This document shows, one piece after another, positions 15,361 through 23,327 of a DNA stretch of 64,000 nt. Each line of letters begins with the position of its first letter. Within the stretch, counting starts at the first letter, position 1. The stretch lies in NCBI RefSeq assembly GCF_001984155.1, contig NZ_MTQO01000043.1, forward strand, positions 186,001-250,000, read 5' to 3'. Position numbers and translations under genes: made by a program. This DNA comes from Actinosynnema sp. ALI-1.44 (GTDB lineage Bacteria; Actinomycetota; Actinomycetes; Mycobacteriales; Pseudonocardiaceae). The notes below the pieces were generated by a model, which made no database searches, was not told where the DNA came from, and saw only the letters and a program-made list of their open reading frames with translations.

Positions 15361-16280
15361 CAACGTGTGAGCGTGGTCGCCGCGTAGGACGCCGCCTCGG
15401 CGAGCATGGGCTGGTGGTCGTACTTGGCGTCCTTCGCCGCCTTGCTCGACATGATCGCGATCAGCAGCGGTGCCTTTCCCGGCGGCCACACCAGCGCGAT
15501 GTCGTTGAGGGTGCCGTAGTCACCCGTCCCGGTTTTGTCGGCCACACGCCAATCCTTCGGCAGACCAGCCCGGACGCGCTGCGCTCCGGCCTGGGTCGCC
15601 GGGCGTTCCATCAGGTCACGCAGGAACGCGCGCTTGTCCTCCGTGAGGGCGTCGCCGAGCACGATCTTCTGGTAGGAGGTGCCCAACGAGCGCGGCGTGG
15701 ACGTGTCACGGGGGTCGCCCGGCGTGGCCTCCACGATCGCCGGTTCGGTCCGGTCCATGCGCGTGACGGTGTCGCCAAGCCCACGCAGGTATTCCGTCAG
15801 CTGCTGCGGGCCGCCGAGGTCGCGGAGCAGGAGGTTGCCCGCTGTGCCGTCGCTGTGGCGGACCGCCGCGTCGCACAGGTCGCGGATCGTCATCCCGGTC
15901 GCCACGTGCTGGCTCGTGACGACACCGCTCTTGAGCAAGTCCTGCTTGGCGTACCGGACAAGCGTGTCCAAATGCGACATCGGATTGCGGTGCAGGACCG
16001 CGGCCGCGGCGAGGCCCTTGAACGTGGAACAGAACGCGAACCGTTCGTCGGCCCGGTGTGCGAGGGAGGCGCCCGTGCTCGTGTTGAGCGCGAAGACGCC
16101 CAGGCGGGCGTCGTATTTCCGCTCAAGGGCGACCAGGTGTTCATCCGGTACGGGCGGCGTGGTCGACGGCAGAGGCGAGGGTGGTGGTGCTGGAGTTCCT
16201 GGTGATGTGCACGCGGCCAGGGGAATCAGTGCCGCCACCGCGAGCAGGGTGCGACGGGTGAAGGGACGCGATGCGGCCAT
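15360..16280 (-). CDS. class A beta-lactamase, lipoprotein with Tat-like signal
   Basis: The 306-residue enzyme hydrolyses beta-lactams by a serine acyl-enzyme route. Active-site motifs are S85-T-F-K88, S143-D-G145 in place of the usual SDN, Glu at about 179 in the omega loop (RTEPAI, then PGDPRDTSTP), and K249-T-G251. The SDG variant is known in Mycobacterium tuberculosis BlaC, where it widens substrate range and weakens inhibitor binding. The N-terminus has a twin-arginine-like TRRTLL segment and a lipobox LAAC with Cys24, followed by a Pro-rich linker, so the mature enzyme should be lipid-anchored outside the cell. ATG at 16280 is the only start giving this signal. It leads a two-gene unit with the AEC permease. 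Confidence 0.92.
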   Translation of the reverse strand: MAASRPFTRRTLLAVAALIPLAACTSPGTPAPPPSPLPSTTPPVPDEHLVALERKYDARLGVFALNTSTGASLAHRADERFAFCSTFKGLAAAAVLHRNPMSHLDTLVRYAKQDLLKSGVVTSQHVATGMTIRDLCDAAVRHSDGTAGNLLLRDLGGPQQLTEYLRGLGDTVTRMDRTEPAIVEATPGDPRDTSTPRSLGTSYQKIVLGDALTEDKRAFLRDLMERPATQAGAQRVRAGLPKDWRVADKTGTGDYGTLNDIALVWPPGKAPLLIAIMSSKAAKDAKYDHQPMLAEAASYAATTLTR

Positions 16281-16322
16281 TGCGTCAACCTATCCGATCA
16301 TCCCATATACGTGATCGCGCTA

Positions 16323-16341
16323 TATATCGCTTTGCGATATA
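16323..16341. promoter_or_regulatory. PadR-type inverted-repeat operator
   Basis: TATATCGC at 16323-16330 and GCGATATA at 16334-16341 form a perfect 8-bp inverted repeat with a 3-base spacer, 9 bases before the padR start. AT-rich dyads of this kind are typical PadR autoregulatory sites. It also lies in the gap to the divergent beta-lactamase gene (start 16280), which it might co-regulate. Confidence 0.55.
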
Positions 16342-16350
16342 CTTCGAGGC

Positions 16351-16701
16351 GTGAGTAGTCGATCGATGTCCGAGCAGGCATTCCTGGTCCTGACGGCGTT
16401 GGCGGAGCGGCCGCTGCACGGGTATGCCATCGTGCAGGCTGTCGAGGCGATGTCCGAAGGGCGTGTGCGGTTGCGGGTCGGCACGCTGTACGGCGTACTG
16501 GACAGGCTGGTGGCCGACGGTTTCGCCGAACGTGATCGCGAGGAGGTGCACCAGGGCAGGTTGCGCAGGTACTACCGGCTCACCGACTCGGGTATCCAGG
16601 CGTTGGCCGCCGAGGTGAACAGGTTGACCGCCAACGTCCGTGCGGCCAGTTCCGTGCTCAGGGCAACGGGATTCGCGCCACCGCAGCTGGGAGGGCTGTG
16701 A
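16351..16701 (+). CDS. PadR-family transcriptional repressor
   Basis: The 116-residue protein is a winged-helix PadR regulator: LTALAERPLHGYAIVQAVE is the N-terminal family signature, VGTLYGVLDRLVADGFAER is the recognition helix-wing, and RRYYRLTDSG the beta hairpin. The C-terminal dimerisation helix is short, as in the minimal PadR class. GTG at 16351 or ATG at 16366 may start it. An AT-rich dyad sits just upstream, consistent with autorepression. Its stop codon overlaps the start of the membrane protein gene (ATGA, or GTGATGA with the alternative GTG), a standard actinobacterial PadR-membrane-protein pair. Confidence 0.88.
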   Translation: MSSRSMSEQAFLVLTALAERPLHGYAIVQAVEAMSEGRVRLRVGTLYGVLDRLVADGFAERDREEVHQGRLRRYYRLTDSGIQALAAEVNRLTANVRAASSVLRATGFAPPQLGGL

Positions 16702-17681
16702 TGACCAGCAGGCTGGAACGACGCTACCGGGCGCTGCTCAAGGTCCTGCCCCGGTGGTACCGCGAGAAGCGCGCGGACGAGATGGTCGACACGTTCATCA
16801 GCGGCCGTCAGGACGACATCGACCAGGAGTACGGCTGGCCGGGATGGTCGGAGGCCGGGTCCGTCGCCGCGCTCGCGGTCCGGACCAGACTGTCCGGTTC
16901 GGATGGTCCACCGCGCGCGGTCGCGTTGGGCGAAACCATCCGGCTGGTCGCCATGCTCGGCCTGCTCATGCACGCCGTGATGTCGGTCGGTGACATCGCC
17001 CGTGCGATCAGCGCGCGGACGGTTCCGGCCTTCGGAATGCAGCCCGCGTCCCACTTCTGGACCCTCGCCACCGCGGTCGCGGCTGTCTGTGCGTTCGCGT
17101 TGATCTTCACGCGCTGGCGCGGGAGCGCGAAGGCATTGGCTGTCGTCGCGGTCGTGCCCACGCTGATCAGGCTCATTGAGACGCTCGGCTCGGGTGTGGC
17201 CGCCTCGCTGTGGCAGCTGACCGCTTCGGCACCACTGTGGATCGCCACTGTCTGCCTGTTCGCGGGGTTCCACCGGGAGGCACCGGCGCCTTCGCCCAGA
17301 GTGTGGATGTGGGCAGCGGGGATCGGTGCGGCGACGGTGGTCGCGTGGAACCTGTACGCCAGGTTCGTGGTCGCTGACGTGGCCGGGCTGTGGTGGAATC
17401 CGTGGTCGATGGAGAGCTGGGCCTTCGCGCTCGTCGGCGCGGTGGTGCTGGTGCGCACAGCACCACCGTGCGTCAAACTCGCCTTGGCGATCCATGTCGC
17501 CCTGATTCTGCCGGAGGCGGCCGTTACGGGGTTCCAGTTGGCTGACTTGACCTCGACGGGGACGCTGGCATCGCTGACGATCAGCGGAGTCACGTGCCTG
17601 TTGCTGGTCGGGATCGCGCTGGCCGTATCCGGGGTACGCGGCCACCTGGCCCTGTCACCCAGCCCGGTCAGCCGGGGATGA
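16701..17681 (+). CDS. PadR-associated polytopic membrane protein
   Basis: The 326-residue protein begins with a soluble basic helix (ERRYRALLKVLPRWYREKRADEM), the usual opening of membrane proteins encoded with PadR regulators in actinobacteria, followed by about eight hydrophobic helices. Its function is unknown; such pairs are thought to sense envelope stress or drugs, which is inference. ATG at 16701 or GTG at 16698 are both possible. Its last 14 bases overlap the 3' end of the convergent hpaI gene. Confidence 0.75.
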   Translation: MTSRLERRYRALLKVLPRWYREKRADEMVDTFISGRQDDIDQEYGWPGWSEAGSVAALAVRTRLSGSDGPPRAVALGETIRLVAMLGLLMHAVMSVGDIARAISARTVPAFGMQPASHFWTLATAVAAVCAFALIFTRWRGSAKALAVVAVVPTLIRLIETLGSGVAASLWQLTASAPLWIATVCLFAGFHREAPAPSPRVWMWAAGIGAATVVAWNLYARFVVADVAGLWWNPWSMESWAFALVGAVVLVRTAPPCVKLALAIHVALILPEAAVTGFQLADLTSTGTLASLTISGVTCLLLVGIALAVSGVRGHLALSPSPVSRG

Positions 17682-18444
17682 ATCGTTTCGCGAGACCGTC
17701 CGATCCGGCGGCGAGCAACGTGACGTCCGCGCCGACGAGGATGAACGACGCGCCCGCGTCCAGATAACGCTGGGCCTGTACGGGGTCGAAGGCGTTGACA
17801 CCGACAGGTTTGCCCGTGCTCCGCACGGCTTCGAACGTGCGGAGCACGGCGTCGGTCACCTCGGGATGGGTCTGCTGACCGAGCAGGCCCATGGAGGCGG
17901 CGAGGTCGGACGGGCCGACGAACACCCCGTCCACGCCTTCCACGGCCGCGATCTCCGCCGCCGCTTCGACGCCTGCCACCGACTCGATCTGCACGAACAG
18001 CGAGACGAACTCGTCCGCCTTGTCCAGGTAACCCGGTACGCGATTCCATCGCGCGGACCGGGACAACGCGCTTCCGACACCGCGCACCCCACGCGGTGGG
18101 TACCGCACGGCCCGTACGATCTCCTCGGCCTGTTCGGCCGAATCCACCATGGGCACCAACAGGTTCTGCGCGCCCACGTCCAGCAACCGTTTCAGCACGA
18201 CGGGATCGCCGACCGAAGCGCGAACCATGGGCGTGACGGGATAGGCCGCCACCGTCTGCAACAACGTCAGCAGGGTTTCCAGGCTCAGCGGTGAATGCTC
18301 GGTGTCGAGCAACAACCAGTCCAGGCCCGACCCGGCGCAGATCTCCGCCGCGACCGTACTGCCCGAACACACCCACATCCCCACCTGCGGCCGTGACGCC
18401 TCTGCCAGCCGGTCACGGAACGTCGGCGCTAGACGAACCGGCAT
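17668..18444 (-). CDS. hpaI: 4-hydroxy-2-oxoheptane-1,7-dioate aldolase (HpcH/HpaI family)
   Basis: This 258-residue class II aldolase splits 4-hydroxy-2-oxoheptanedioate into pyruvate and succinic semialdehyde, the last step of homoprotocatechuate degradation. Family blocks are GLDWLLLDTEHSPLS (residues 40-54), with the metal-region and catalytic-type His, VRASVGDP, QIESVAGVEAAAEIAAVEGVDGVFVGPSDLAASMG with the metal-binding Glu and Asp, and GVNAFDP. It is the last gene of the leftward operon, and its start overlaps hpaH by 16 bases. The assignment to this substrate rests on the neighbouring hpaH, hpaD, hpaE and hpaG genes. Confidence 0.88.
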   Translation of the reverse strand: MPVRLAPTFRDRLAEASRPQVGMWVCSGSTVAAEICAGSGLDWLLLDTEHSPLSLETLLTLLQTVAAYPVTPMVRASVGDPVVLKRLLDVGAQNLLVPMVDSAEQAEEIVRAVRYPPRGVRGVGSALSRSARWNRVPGYLDKADEFVSLFVQIESVAGVEAAAEIAAVEGVDGVFVGPSDLAASMGLLGQQTHPEVTDAVLRTFEAVRSTGKPVGVNAFDPVQAQRYLDAGASFILVGADVTLLAAGSDGLAKRFIPG

Positions 18445-19211
18445 GTGACGGCCCCCAGATCGCGGTAGTCGGCCATGACCGTGTCACCGGGGCGTACCCA
18501 CATCGGCCTGGTGAACGAGCCCGCCAGGACGATCTCGCCCGGCTCCAGCCGGTCGCCGTGCTGGGCCAGTTTGTTCGCCAGCCACGCGACACCGTTGGCG
18601 GGGTGGTTCAGCACCGCCGCGGCGACACCGGACTCCTCGATGGTCTCGTTGCGGTACAACAAGGCCGACACCCAGCGCAGGTCCACTGCGTCCACAGCGA
18701 CCGGGTTGCCGCCGTACACCATGCCACCCATCGCCGCGTTGTCGCTGATCGTGTCGACGATCGTGCGTCCGGCCATCTCGATCCGGGACGACAGGATCTC
18801 CAGCGCGGGCACGACGTACTCGGTGGCCCGCAGCACGTCGAACACCGTCACATCCGGGCCCGCCAACGCGTCCTTGAGCACGAACGCCAGCTCGACCTCG
18901 ATGCGTACGTTGGAGAACCGGCTGTGCTCGATGACCGAGCCGTTCTCGTACACCATGTCGGCGAAGATCGCACCGTAGTCCGGCTCGGTGATCCCCGTCG
19001 CGGCCTGCATGACCTTGGACGTCAGCCCGATCTTGCGGCCGACCGGGCGGCGCCCGGCGGCGATGCCACGCCTGCGCCACTCGTTCTGCACCGCGTACGA
19101 GTCCTCGATGGTCATGTCCGGGTACCGGCCGGTCAGCAGCGGCACGGTCGTGCGTGACGCCTCGGCCGCGGCCAACTCGTCCGCGATGGCGCTGATAGTC
19201 GTGTGATCCAC
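18429..19211 (-). CDS. hpaH: 2-oxo-hept-4-ene-1,7-dioate hydratase
   Basis: The 260-residue protein belongs to the FAH-like hydratase/decarboxylase group (MhpD/HpaH). It adds water to 2-oxohept-4-ene-1,7-dioate, the step before the aldolase. Landmarks are VGRKIGLTSKVMQAATGI near residue 57, EVELAFVLKDALAGPDVT (metal-binding Glu pair region), and LEPGEIVLAGSFTRPMWVRPGDT near the C-terminus. The start is GTG at 19211; the gap to hpaD is 10 bases. The substrate assignment comes from the operon; by sequence alone it could also be a 2-oxopent-4-enoate hydratase. Confidence 0.88.
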   Translation of the reverse strand: MDHTTISAIADELAAAEASRTTVPLLTGRYPDMTIEDSYAVQNEWRRRGIAAGRRPVGRKIGLTSKVMQAATGITEPDYGAIFADMVYENGSVIEHSRFSNVRIEVELAFVLKDALAGPDVTVFDVLRATEYVVPALEILSSRIEMAGRTIVDTISDNAAMGGMVYGGNPVAVDAVDLRWVSALLYRNETIEESGVAAAVLNHPANGVAWLANKLAQHGDRLEPGEIVLAGSFTRPMWVRPGDTVMADYRDLGAVTCRFV

Positions 19212-19221
19212 CGTGATCGCC

Positions 19222-20298
19222 TTACAGCTGGTTGCCGAGTTTGAACTCGCCTTGTTTCCACTCCGGCATCGAGTCCTCGTCGCCCTTGCGGGTGTACGAG
19301 AAACCGTCGGCGCCGATGGTCACTTCCATTTCGCTGGAATCGGTGCGCGCGACAACCGGCTGCGGGTTGCCGTCCAGGTCGAGCACGACCGACGCGTCGG
19401 TGTACCACGACGGCACGACAGGCGTTCCCCACCAGTCGCGGCGCTGGTTGTCGTGCACGTCCCAGGTCACGACCGGGTTGTCGGGGTCGCCGGTGTAGTA
19501 ATCCTGCGTGTAGATCTCGATGCGGTGCCCGTCGGGATCACGAAGGTACAGGTAGAACGCGTTGGACACGCCGTGCCGTCCGGGGCCGCGCTCGATGCAG
19601 TCGGACATGCGCAACGCGCCGAGCTTGTCGCAAATGGACAGGATGTTGTGCTTCTCGTGCGTGGCGAAGGCGACGTGGTGCATACGGGGGCCGTCGCCGC
19701 CGGTCATCGCGGTGTCGTGCACAGTGGACTTTCGGCGCAGCCAGGCCGCGTAGGTCGTGCCCTCGTCGTCCCTGATGTCCTCTGTGACGCGGAAGGCCAA
19801 CGACTCCAGGTACTTCACCGCGCGCGGCACGTCCGGCGTGACCTGGTTGAAGTGGTCGAGCCGGACGATCGCGCCCGGCGTGTGCAGGTCGTAGCGCCAC
19901 GCCAGCCGTTCGACGTGCTCGACGTCGTGGAAGAACTCGTACGGGAACCCGAGCGGGTCCTCCACGCGCACCGAGTCGCCGACTCCCTTGGTGAAGCCCT
20001 CCTTGCGGCGCTCCACGCGGCAGCCGAGCGCGGTGAAGAACTCCGCCGCCTTGTCCAGGTCCTCCGGGGCACGCACCCGGTAGGAGAACGCGGCGACCGC
20101 GGCGACCGGCCCGAGGCGCAGGACGAGGTTGTGGTGGATGAACTCCTCAAGGCCGCGCAGGTGGACCGTGGTCTCGTCCTCCTCGGTCACGACCAGGCCC
20201 AGCACGTCCACGTAGAAGTGGCGTGAGCGCGCGAGGTCGGTGACCACGAGCTCCATGTAGGCGCAACGCAGGATGTCCGGCGGCGGTGGTGTGCTCAT
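19222..20298 (-). CDS. hpaD: 3,4-dihydroxyphenylacetate (homoprotocatechuate) 2,3-dioxygenase
   Basis: The 358-residue protein has two vicinal-oxygen-chelate modules and is of the Gram-positive HPCD/MndD type rather than the E. coli HpaD type. It cleaves the homoprotocatechuate ring to 5-carboxymethyl-2-hydroxymuconate semialdehyde. The 2-His-1-carboxylate metal site can be placed at the His of LDHFNQVTPD, the His of RMHHVAFATHE and the Glu of DGHRIEIYTQDYY; metal (Fe or Mn) cannot be told. ATG at 20298 gives the family N-terminus CAYMELVVTDLARSRHFY. It lies two bases downstream of hpaE. Confidence 0.92.
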   Translation of the reverse strand: MSTPPPPDILRCAYMELVVTDLARSRHFYVDVLGLVVTEEDETTVHLRGLEEFIHHNLVLRLGPVAAVAAFSYRVRAPEDLDKAAEFFTALGCRVERRKEGFTKGVGDSVRVEDPLGFPYEFFHDVEHVERLAWRYDLHTPGAIVRLDHFNQVTPDVPRAVKYLESLAFRVTEDIRDDEGTTYAAWLRRKSTVHDTAMTGGDGPRMHHVAFATHEKHNILSICDKLGALRMSDCIERGPGRHGVSNAFYLYLRDPDGHRIEIYTQDYYTGDPDNPVVTWDVHDNQRRDWWGTPVVPSWYTDASVVLDLDGNPQPVVARTDSSEMEVTIGADGFSYTRKGDEDSMPEWKQGEFKLGNQL

Positions 20299-20300
20299 GG

Positions 20301-21785
20301 TCAGGCTCCTTTGCCGAACGTGGGGTTGCGCGGCGCGCCGAGGGTGATGTGCACGGCCTGCTGGTCGGTGTAGAAGTCGATCGACCGGTAGCCGCCCTCG
20401 TGGCCGAGCCCGGACGCCTTCACGCCGCCGAACGGCGTGCGCAGGTCCCGGACGTTGTTGGAGTTGAGCCAGACCATGCCTGCCTCGATCGACTGCGCGA
20501 ACGTGTGCGCACGCTTGAGGTCGTTGGTCCAGACGTAGGCCGCCAGGCCGTACTTGGTGTTGTTGGCCAGCGCCAACGCCTCTTCCTCGGTGTCGAACGG
20601 GGTGATCGCGACCACCGGGCCGAAGATCTCCTCCTGGAAGATCCGGGCGTCCGGCCTGACGTCGGCGAACACCGTCGGCGCGACGTAGTTGCCGTCCGGC
20701 AGGTTGTCCGGCCGCCCGCCACCTGCCACCAGGCGGGCCTCGGTCTTGCCGATCTCGATGTAGCTCATCACCTTGGCGTGGTGCTCGGGGTGCACCAGCG
20801 CGCCGACCTCGGTCGCGGGGTCCTGCGGGTCGCCGACGACGACTCGTTTCGCCTGCGCGGCGTAGCGTTCGACGAACTCGTCGTACACCGGGCGCTGAAC
20901 GAGGATGCGGCTGCCCGCCGTGCACCGTTCGCCGTTGAGGGAGAACACGCCGAAGATGGTCGCGTCGATCGCCGCGTCCAGGTCCGCGTCGGCGAAGACG
21001 ACCGCGGGGGACTTGCCACCGAGTTCCATCGACAGGCCTTTGAGGTGCGGCGCCGCGTTCGCGAAGATGATCTCACCGGTCCGGCTCTCGCCGGTGAACG
21101 AGATCAGCGGCACGTCCGGGTGTTTCACCAGCGCGTCGCCTGCCTCCTCGCCGAGGCCGTTGACCAGGTTGAACACGCCGTGCGGCAGCCCGGCCTCCTC
21201 GAAGATGCCCGCCCACAGCGACGCCGACAGCGGGGTGAACTCGGCGGGCTTGAGCACCACCGTGTTGCCCGTGGCCAGCGCGGGGCCGAGCTTCCAGGAC
21301 TCCAGCATGAAGGGCGTGTTCCACGGCGTGATCAGCCCGGCGACGCCGATCGGCTTGCGGTTGACGTAGTTGACCTGGTGGCCGGGCACCTTGTACGCGT
21401 CGTCCGCCTGCGCCACAACGAGATCCGCGAAGAACCGGAAGTTCTCCGCTGCGCGCTTGGCCTGGCCGAGCGCCTGCGAGATCGGCAGACCGGAGTCGAA
21501 GCTCTCCAACTCCGCCAGCTTGGCGTTGCGCGACTCGACGATGTCGGCGATCCGGTGCAGCACACGGGAACGCTCGCGAGGCAGCAGCGTCGGCCACGGC
21601 CCGTCGGTGAACGCGCGTCGTGCCGCGGCCACCGCCCGGTCGATGTCCGCCTGTTTGCCCGCGGCGGCTTGGACATAGGTCTCGTTGGTGACCGGGTTCA
21701 GCACGTCGAACGTGTCACCGTCGACCGAGTCGACGAACTTCCCGTCGATGTAGTGCTGGATCCGGGCGGGGATCTCGACCGTCAT
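20301..21785 (-). CDS. hpaE: 5-carboxymethyl-2-hydroxymuconate semialdehyde dehydrogenase
   Basis: This 494-residue NAD-dependent aldehyde dehydrogenase oxidises the ring-cleavage product of HpaD. It has the ALDH core: PWNTPFMLESWKLGPALATGNT, FTGESRTG (cofactor-region Gly), the catalytic Glu in MELGGKSP, the catalytic Cys in NGERCTAGSR and EIFGPVVAITPF. The C-terminal FGGVKASGLGHEGGYRSIDFYT is typical of HpaE/BADH-like enzymes. ATG at 21785 overlaps the hpaG stop codon (ATGA), so the genes are coupled. Substrate specificity is inferred from the operon. Confidence 0.92.
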   Translation of the reverse strand: MTVEIPARIQHYIDGKFVDSVDGDTFDVLNPVTNETYVQAAAGKQADIDRAVAAARRAFTDGPWPTLLPRERSRVLHRIADIVESRNAKLAELESFDSGLPISQALGQAKRAAENFRFFADLVVAQADDAYKVPGHQVNYVNRKPIGVAGLITPWNTPFMLESWKLGPALATGNTVVLKPAEFTPLSASLWAGIFEEAGLPHGVFNLVNGLGEEAGDALVKHPDVPLISFTGESRTGEIIFANAAPHLKGLSMELGGKSPAVVFADADLDAAIDATIFGVFSLNGERCTAGSRILVQRPVYDEFVERYAAQAKRVVVGDPQDPATEVGALVHPEHHAKVMSYIEIGKTEARLVAGGGRPDNLPDGNYVAPTVFADVRPDARIFQEEIFGPVVAITPFDTEEEALALANNTKYGLAAYVWTNDLKRAHTFAQSIEAGMVWLNSNNVRDLRTPFGGVKASGLGHEGGYRSIDFYTDQQAVHITLGAPRNPTFGKGA

Positions 21786-23251
21786 CGGGTCTCCTCGTAC
21801 TTCGCACGCCATTCCGCGTTCGGTGGGAACAGTCCTTGGATCGCGTTGCCCCGCGCGACCTGCTCGGCCACCCACTGGTCCTCTTTCTCCTGCGCCAGCG
21901 CGGCGTCGGCGACCTCGGCCGCGAGGTGCGGGGGAATCACGATGACGCCGTCGGAGTCACCGACGATGACGTCACCGGGCAGCACGGTCGTCCCGCCGCA
22001 CGCGACAGCGACATCGACGTCCCACGGCACGTGCCTGCGGCCGAGCACAGCGGGGTGCGCGCCCAGCGAGAACACCGGCAGTCCGGTCGCGGCGACCGCG
22101 TCGTAGTCGCGCACGCCGCCGTCCGTGACCACGCCCGCGGCGCCACGGGACACGGCCCGTGTCGCCAGGATGTCTCCGAGGGTGGCAGATCCGGTCTCGC
22201 CGCGGGCCTCGATGACGATGACCTCACCGGCGCCGACGGTGTCGAACGTCCGCTTCTGGGCGTTGTAGCCGCCGCCGTGGCTCTTGGCCAGGTCCTCGCG
22301 GTTCGGCATGAACCGGAGAGTCTTCGCGGTGCCGACGATCTTGGCGCCGGGGAGGTTGGGCCGCACACCTTCGACCACGACGTTGTCCAGGCCGCGCTTG
22401 CGCAGTTGGGCGGACAAGGTCGCGACCGGCGCCTGGTGGAGCTGCTCGCGCAGTTCGTCGGTGAGGGTGAACGGTTCGGGCAGACCCGCGGCCGCCCGCG
22501 ATCCCCAGGCTTCGGCGCGCTGGGTGTCGTCGACCCGCGGCTGGGCGCCGAAGTCCGAGAACGGTGTGGTGCCCTGGGTGACGGTGGTGACGAGCCGTCC
22601 GCTGCTCGCACCCGGCACACCGACTTCGACTTCCACCACGTCGCCGGGGACGATCACGGTCGAACCCGCGGGTGTACCGGTCAGGACGATGTCGCCGGTC
22701 TCCAGGGTGAGGTGCTGGGACAGGTCGGCGATCAGCCGGGGCAGCGGGAAGATCATCCCGGCGGTGCAGTCGTCCTGCCTGAGCTCGCCGTTGACCCAGG
22801 TCCGCACGCGGATCGCGGCGGGGTCGACGCCGCGCGCGTCGATCAGTTCCGGGCCGATCGGGGTGTAGCCGTCGCCGCCTTTGGACCGGACGTTCGACCC
22901 GCGGTCCACCGCACGCAGATCGTATATGCCCAGGTCGTTGGCGGCGGTGATCGCGGCGACGTGGTCCCAGGCCCGCTCCGGCGTCACCCAGCGCGCCGGG
23001 GTGCCGATCACCACCGCGACCTCACCCTCGAAGGCGAGCAGCTCGGTGCCGTGCGGCCGTTCGACCACACCGCCCGATCCGGCGAGTGAGCTCGCCGGTT
23101 TGAAGAAATAGGACGGCTGATCAGGGGTTCGGCCGCGCTGCGTTGCCCGGGACGCATAGCTGATGTGCACCGCGATGATCTTGCCGGGACGGCTGGGCAG
23201 GCCGCTGGGCCGGTCATGGGGCGGGGGTGCCGTCGAGTGCTGGCCGTCCAT
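21782..23251 (-). CDS. hpaG: HpaG-type decarboxylase/isomerase: FAH domain fused to RraA-like domain
   Basis: The 489-residue protein is expected to convert 5-oxopent-3-ene-1,2,5-tricarboxylate to 2-oxohept-4-ene-1,7-dioate. Residues about 20-255 are a fumarylacetoacetate-hydrolase domain (FEGEVAVVIG with the metal Glu pair; TAGMIFPLPRLIADLSQHLTL; GDIVLTGTPAG). Residues about 260-485 are an RraA/HMG-aldolase-type domain (AKTLRFMPNREDL; RGAAGVVTDGGVRDYD with the Arg-Asp pair; DVAVACGGTTVLPGDVIVGD). E. coli HpcE uses two FAH copies instead, so the second domain differs; RraA-fold proteins include oxaloacetate decarboxylases, which suits the decarboxylation step. ATG at 23251 has GGGAG 8 bases upstream. 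Confidence 0.85.
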   Translation of the reverse strand: MDGQHSTAPPPHDRPSGLPSRPGKIIAVHISYASRATQRGRTPDQPSYFFKPASSLAGSGGVVERPHGTELLAFEGEVAVVIGTPARWVTPERAWDHVAAITAANDLGIYDLRAVDRGSNVRSKGGDGYTPIGPELIDARGVDPAAIRVRTWVNGELRQDDCTAGMIFPLPRLIADLSQHLTLETGDIVLTGTPAGSTVIVPGDVVEVEVGVPGASSGRLVTTVTQGTTPFSDFGAQPRVDDTQRAEAWGSRAAAGLPEPFTLTDELREQLHQAPVATLSAQLRKRGLDNVVVEGVRPNLPGAKIVGTAKTLRFMPNREDLAKSHGGGYNAQKRTFDTVGAGEVIVIEARGETGSATLGDILATRAVSRGAAGVVTDGGVRDYDAVAATGLPVFSLGAHPAVLGRRHVPWDVDVAVACGGTTVLPGDVIVGDSDGVIVIPPHLAAEVADAALAQEKEDQWVAEQVARGNAIQGLFPPNAEWRAKYEETR

Positions 23252-23285
23252 GACTCTTGCTCCCGCCTTGACGCTGATGGTGAGC

Positions 23286-23305
23286 CCAGATCGTATATGA
23301 TCTGG
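23286..23305. promoter_or_regulatory. near-palindromic operator upstream of hpaG
   Basis: The arms CCAGATC (23286-23292) and GATCTGG (23299-23305) are perfectly inverted around GTATAT, 35 bases upstream of hpaG and between it and the AADC gene. Dyads with a GTATA-type centre are common for GntR/FadR-type catabolic repressors. No GntR gene is nearby; the TetR protein at 24.8 kb is another candidate. It suggests a second, internal promoter for the hpa genes. Confidence 0.45.
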
Positions 23306-23327
23306 CGGCGGGGTGACAAGCGTGGTG

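Noticed and set aside
22913-22930. CAGATCGTATATG inside hpaG, resembling half of the upstream operator
   Set aside because: It lies in coding sequence and lacks the second arm; probably codon coincidence.
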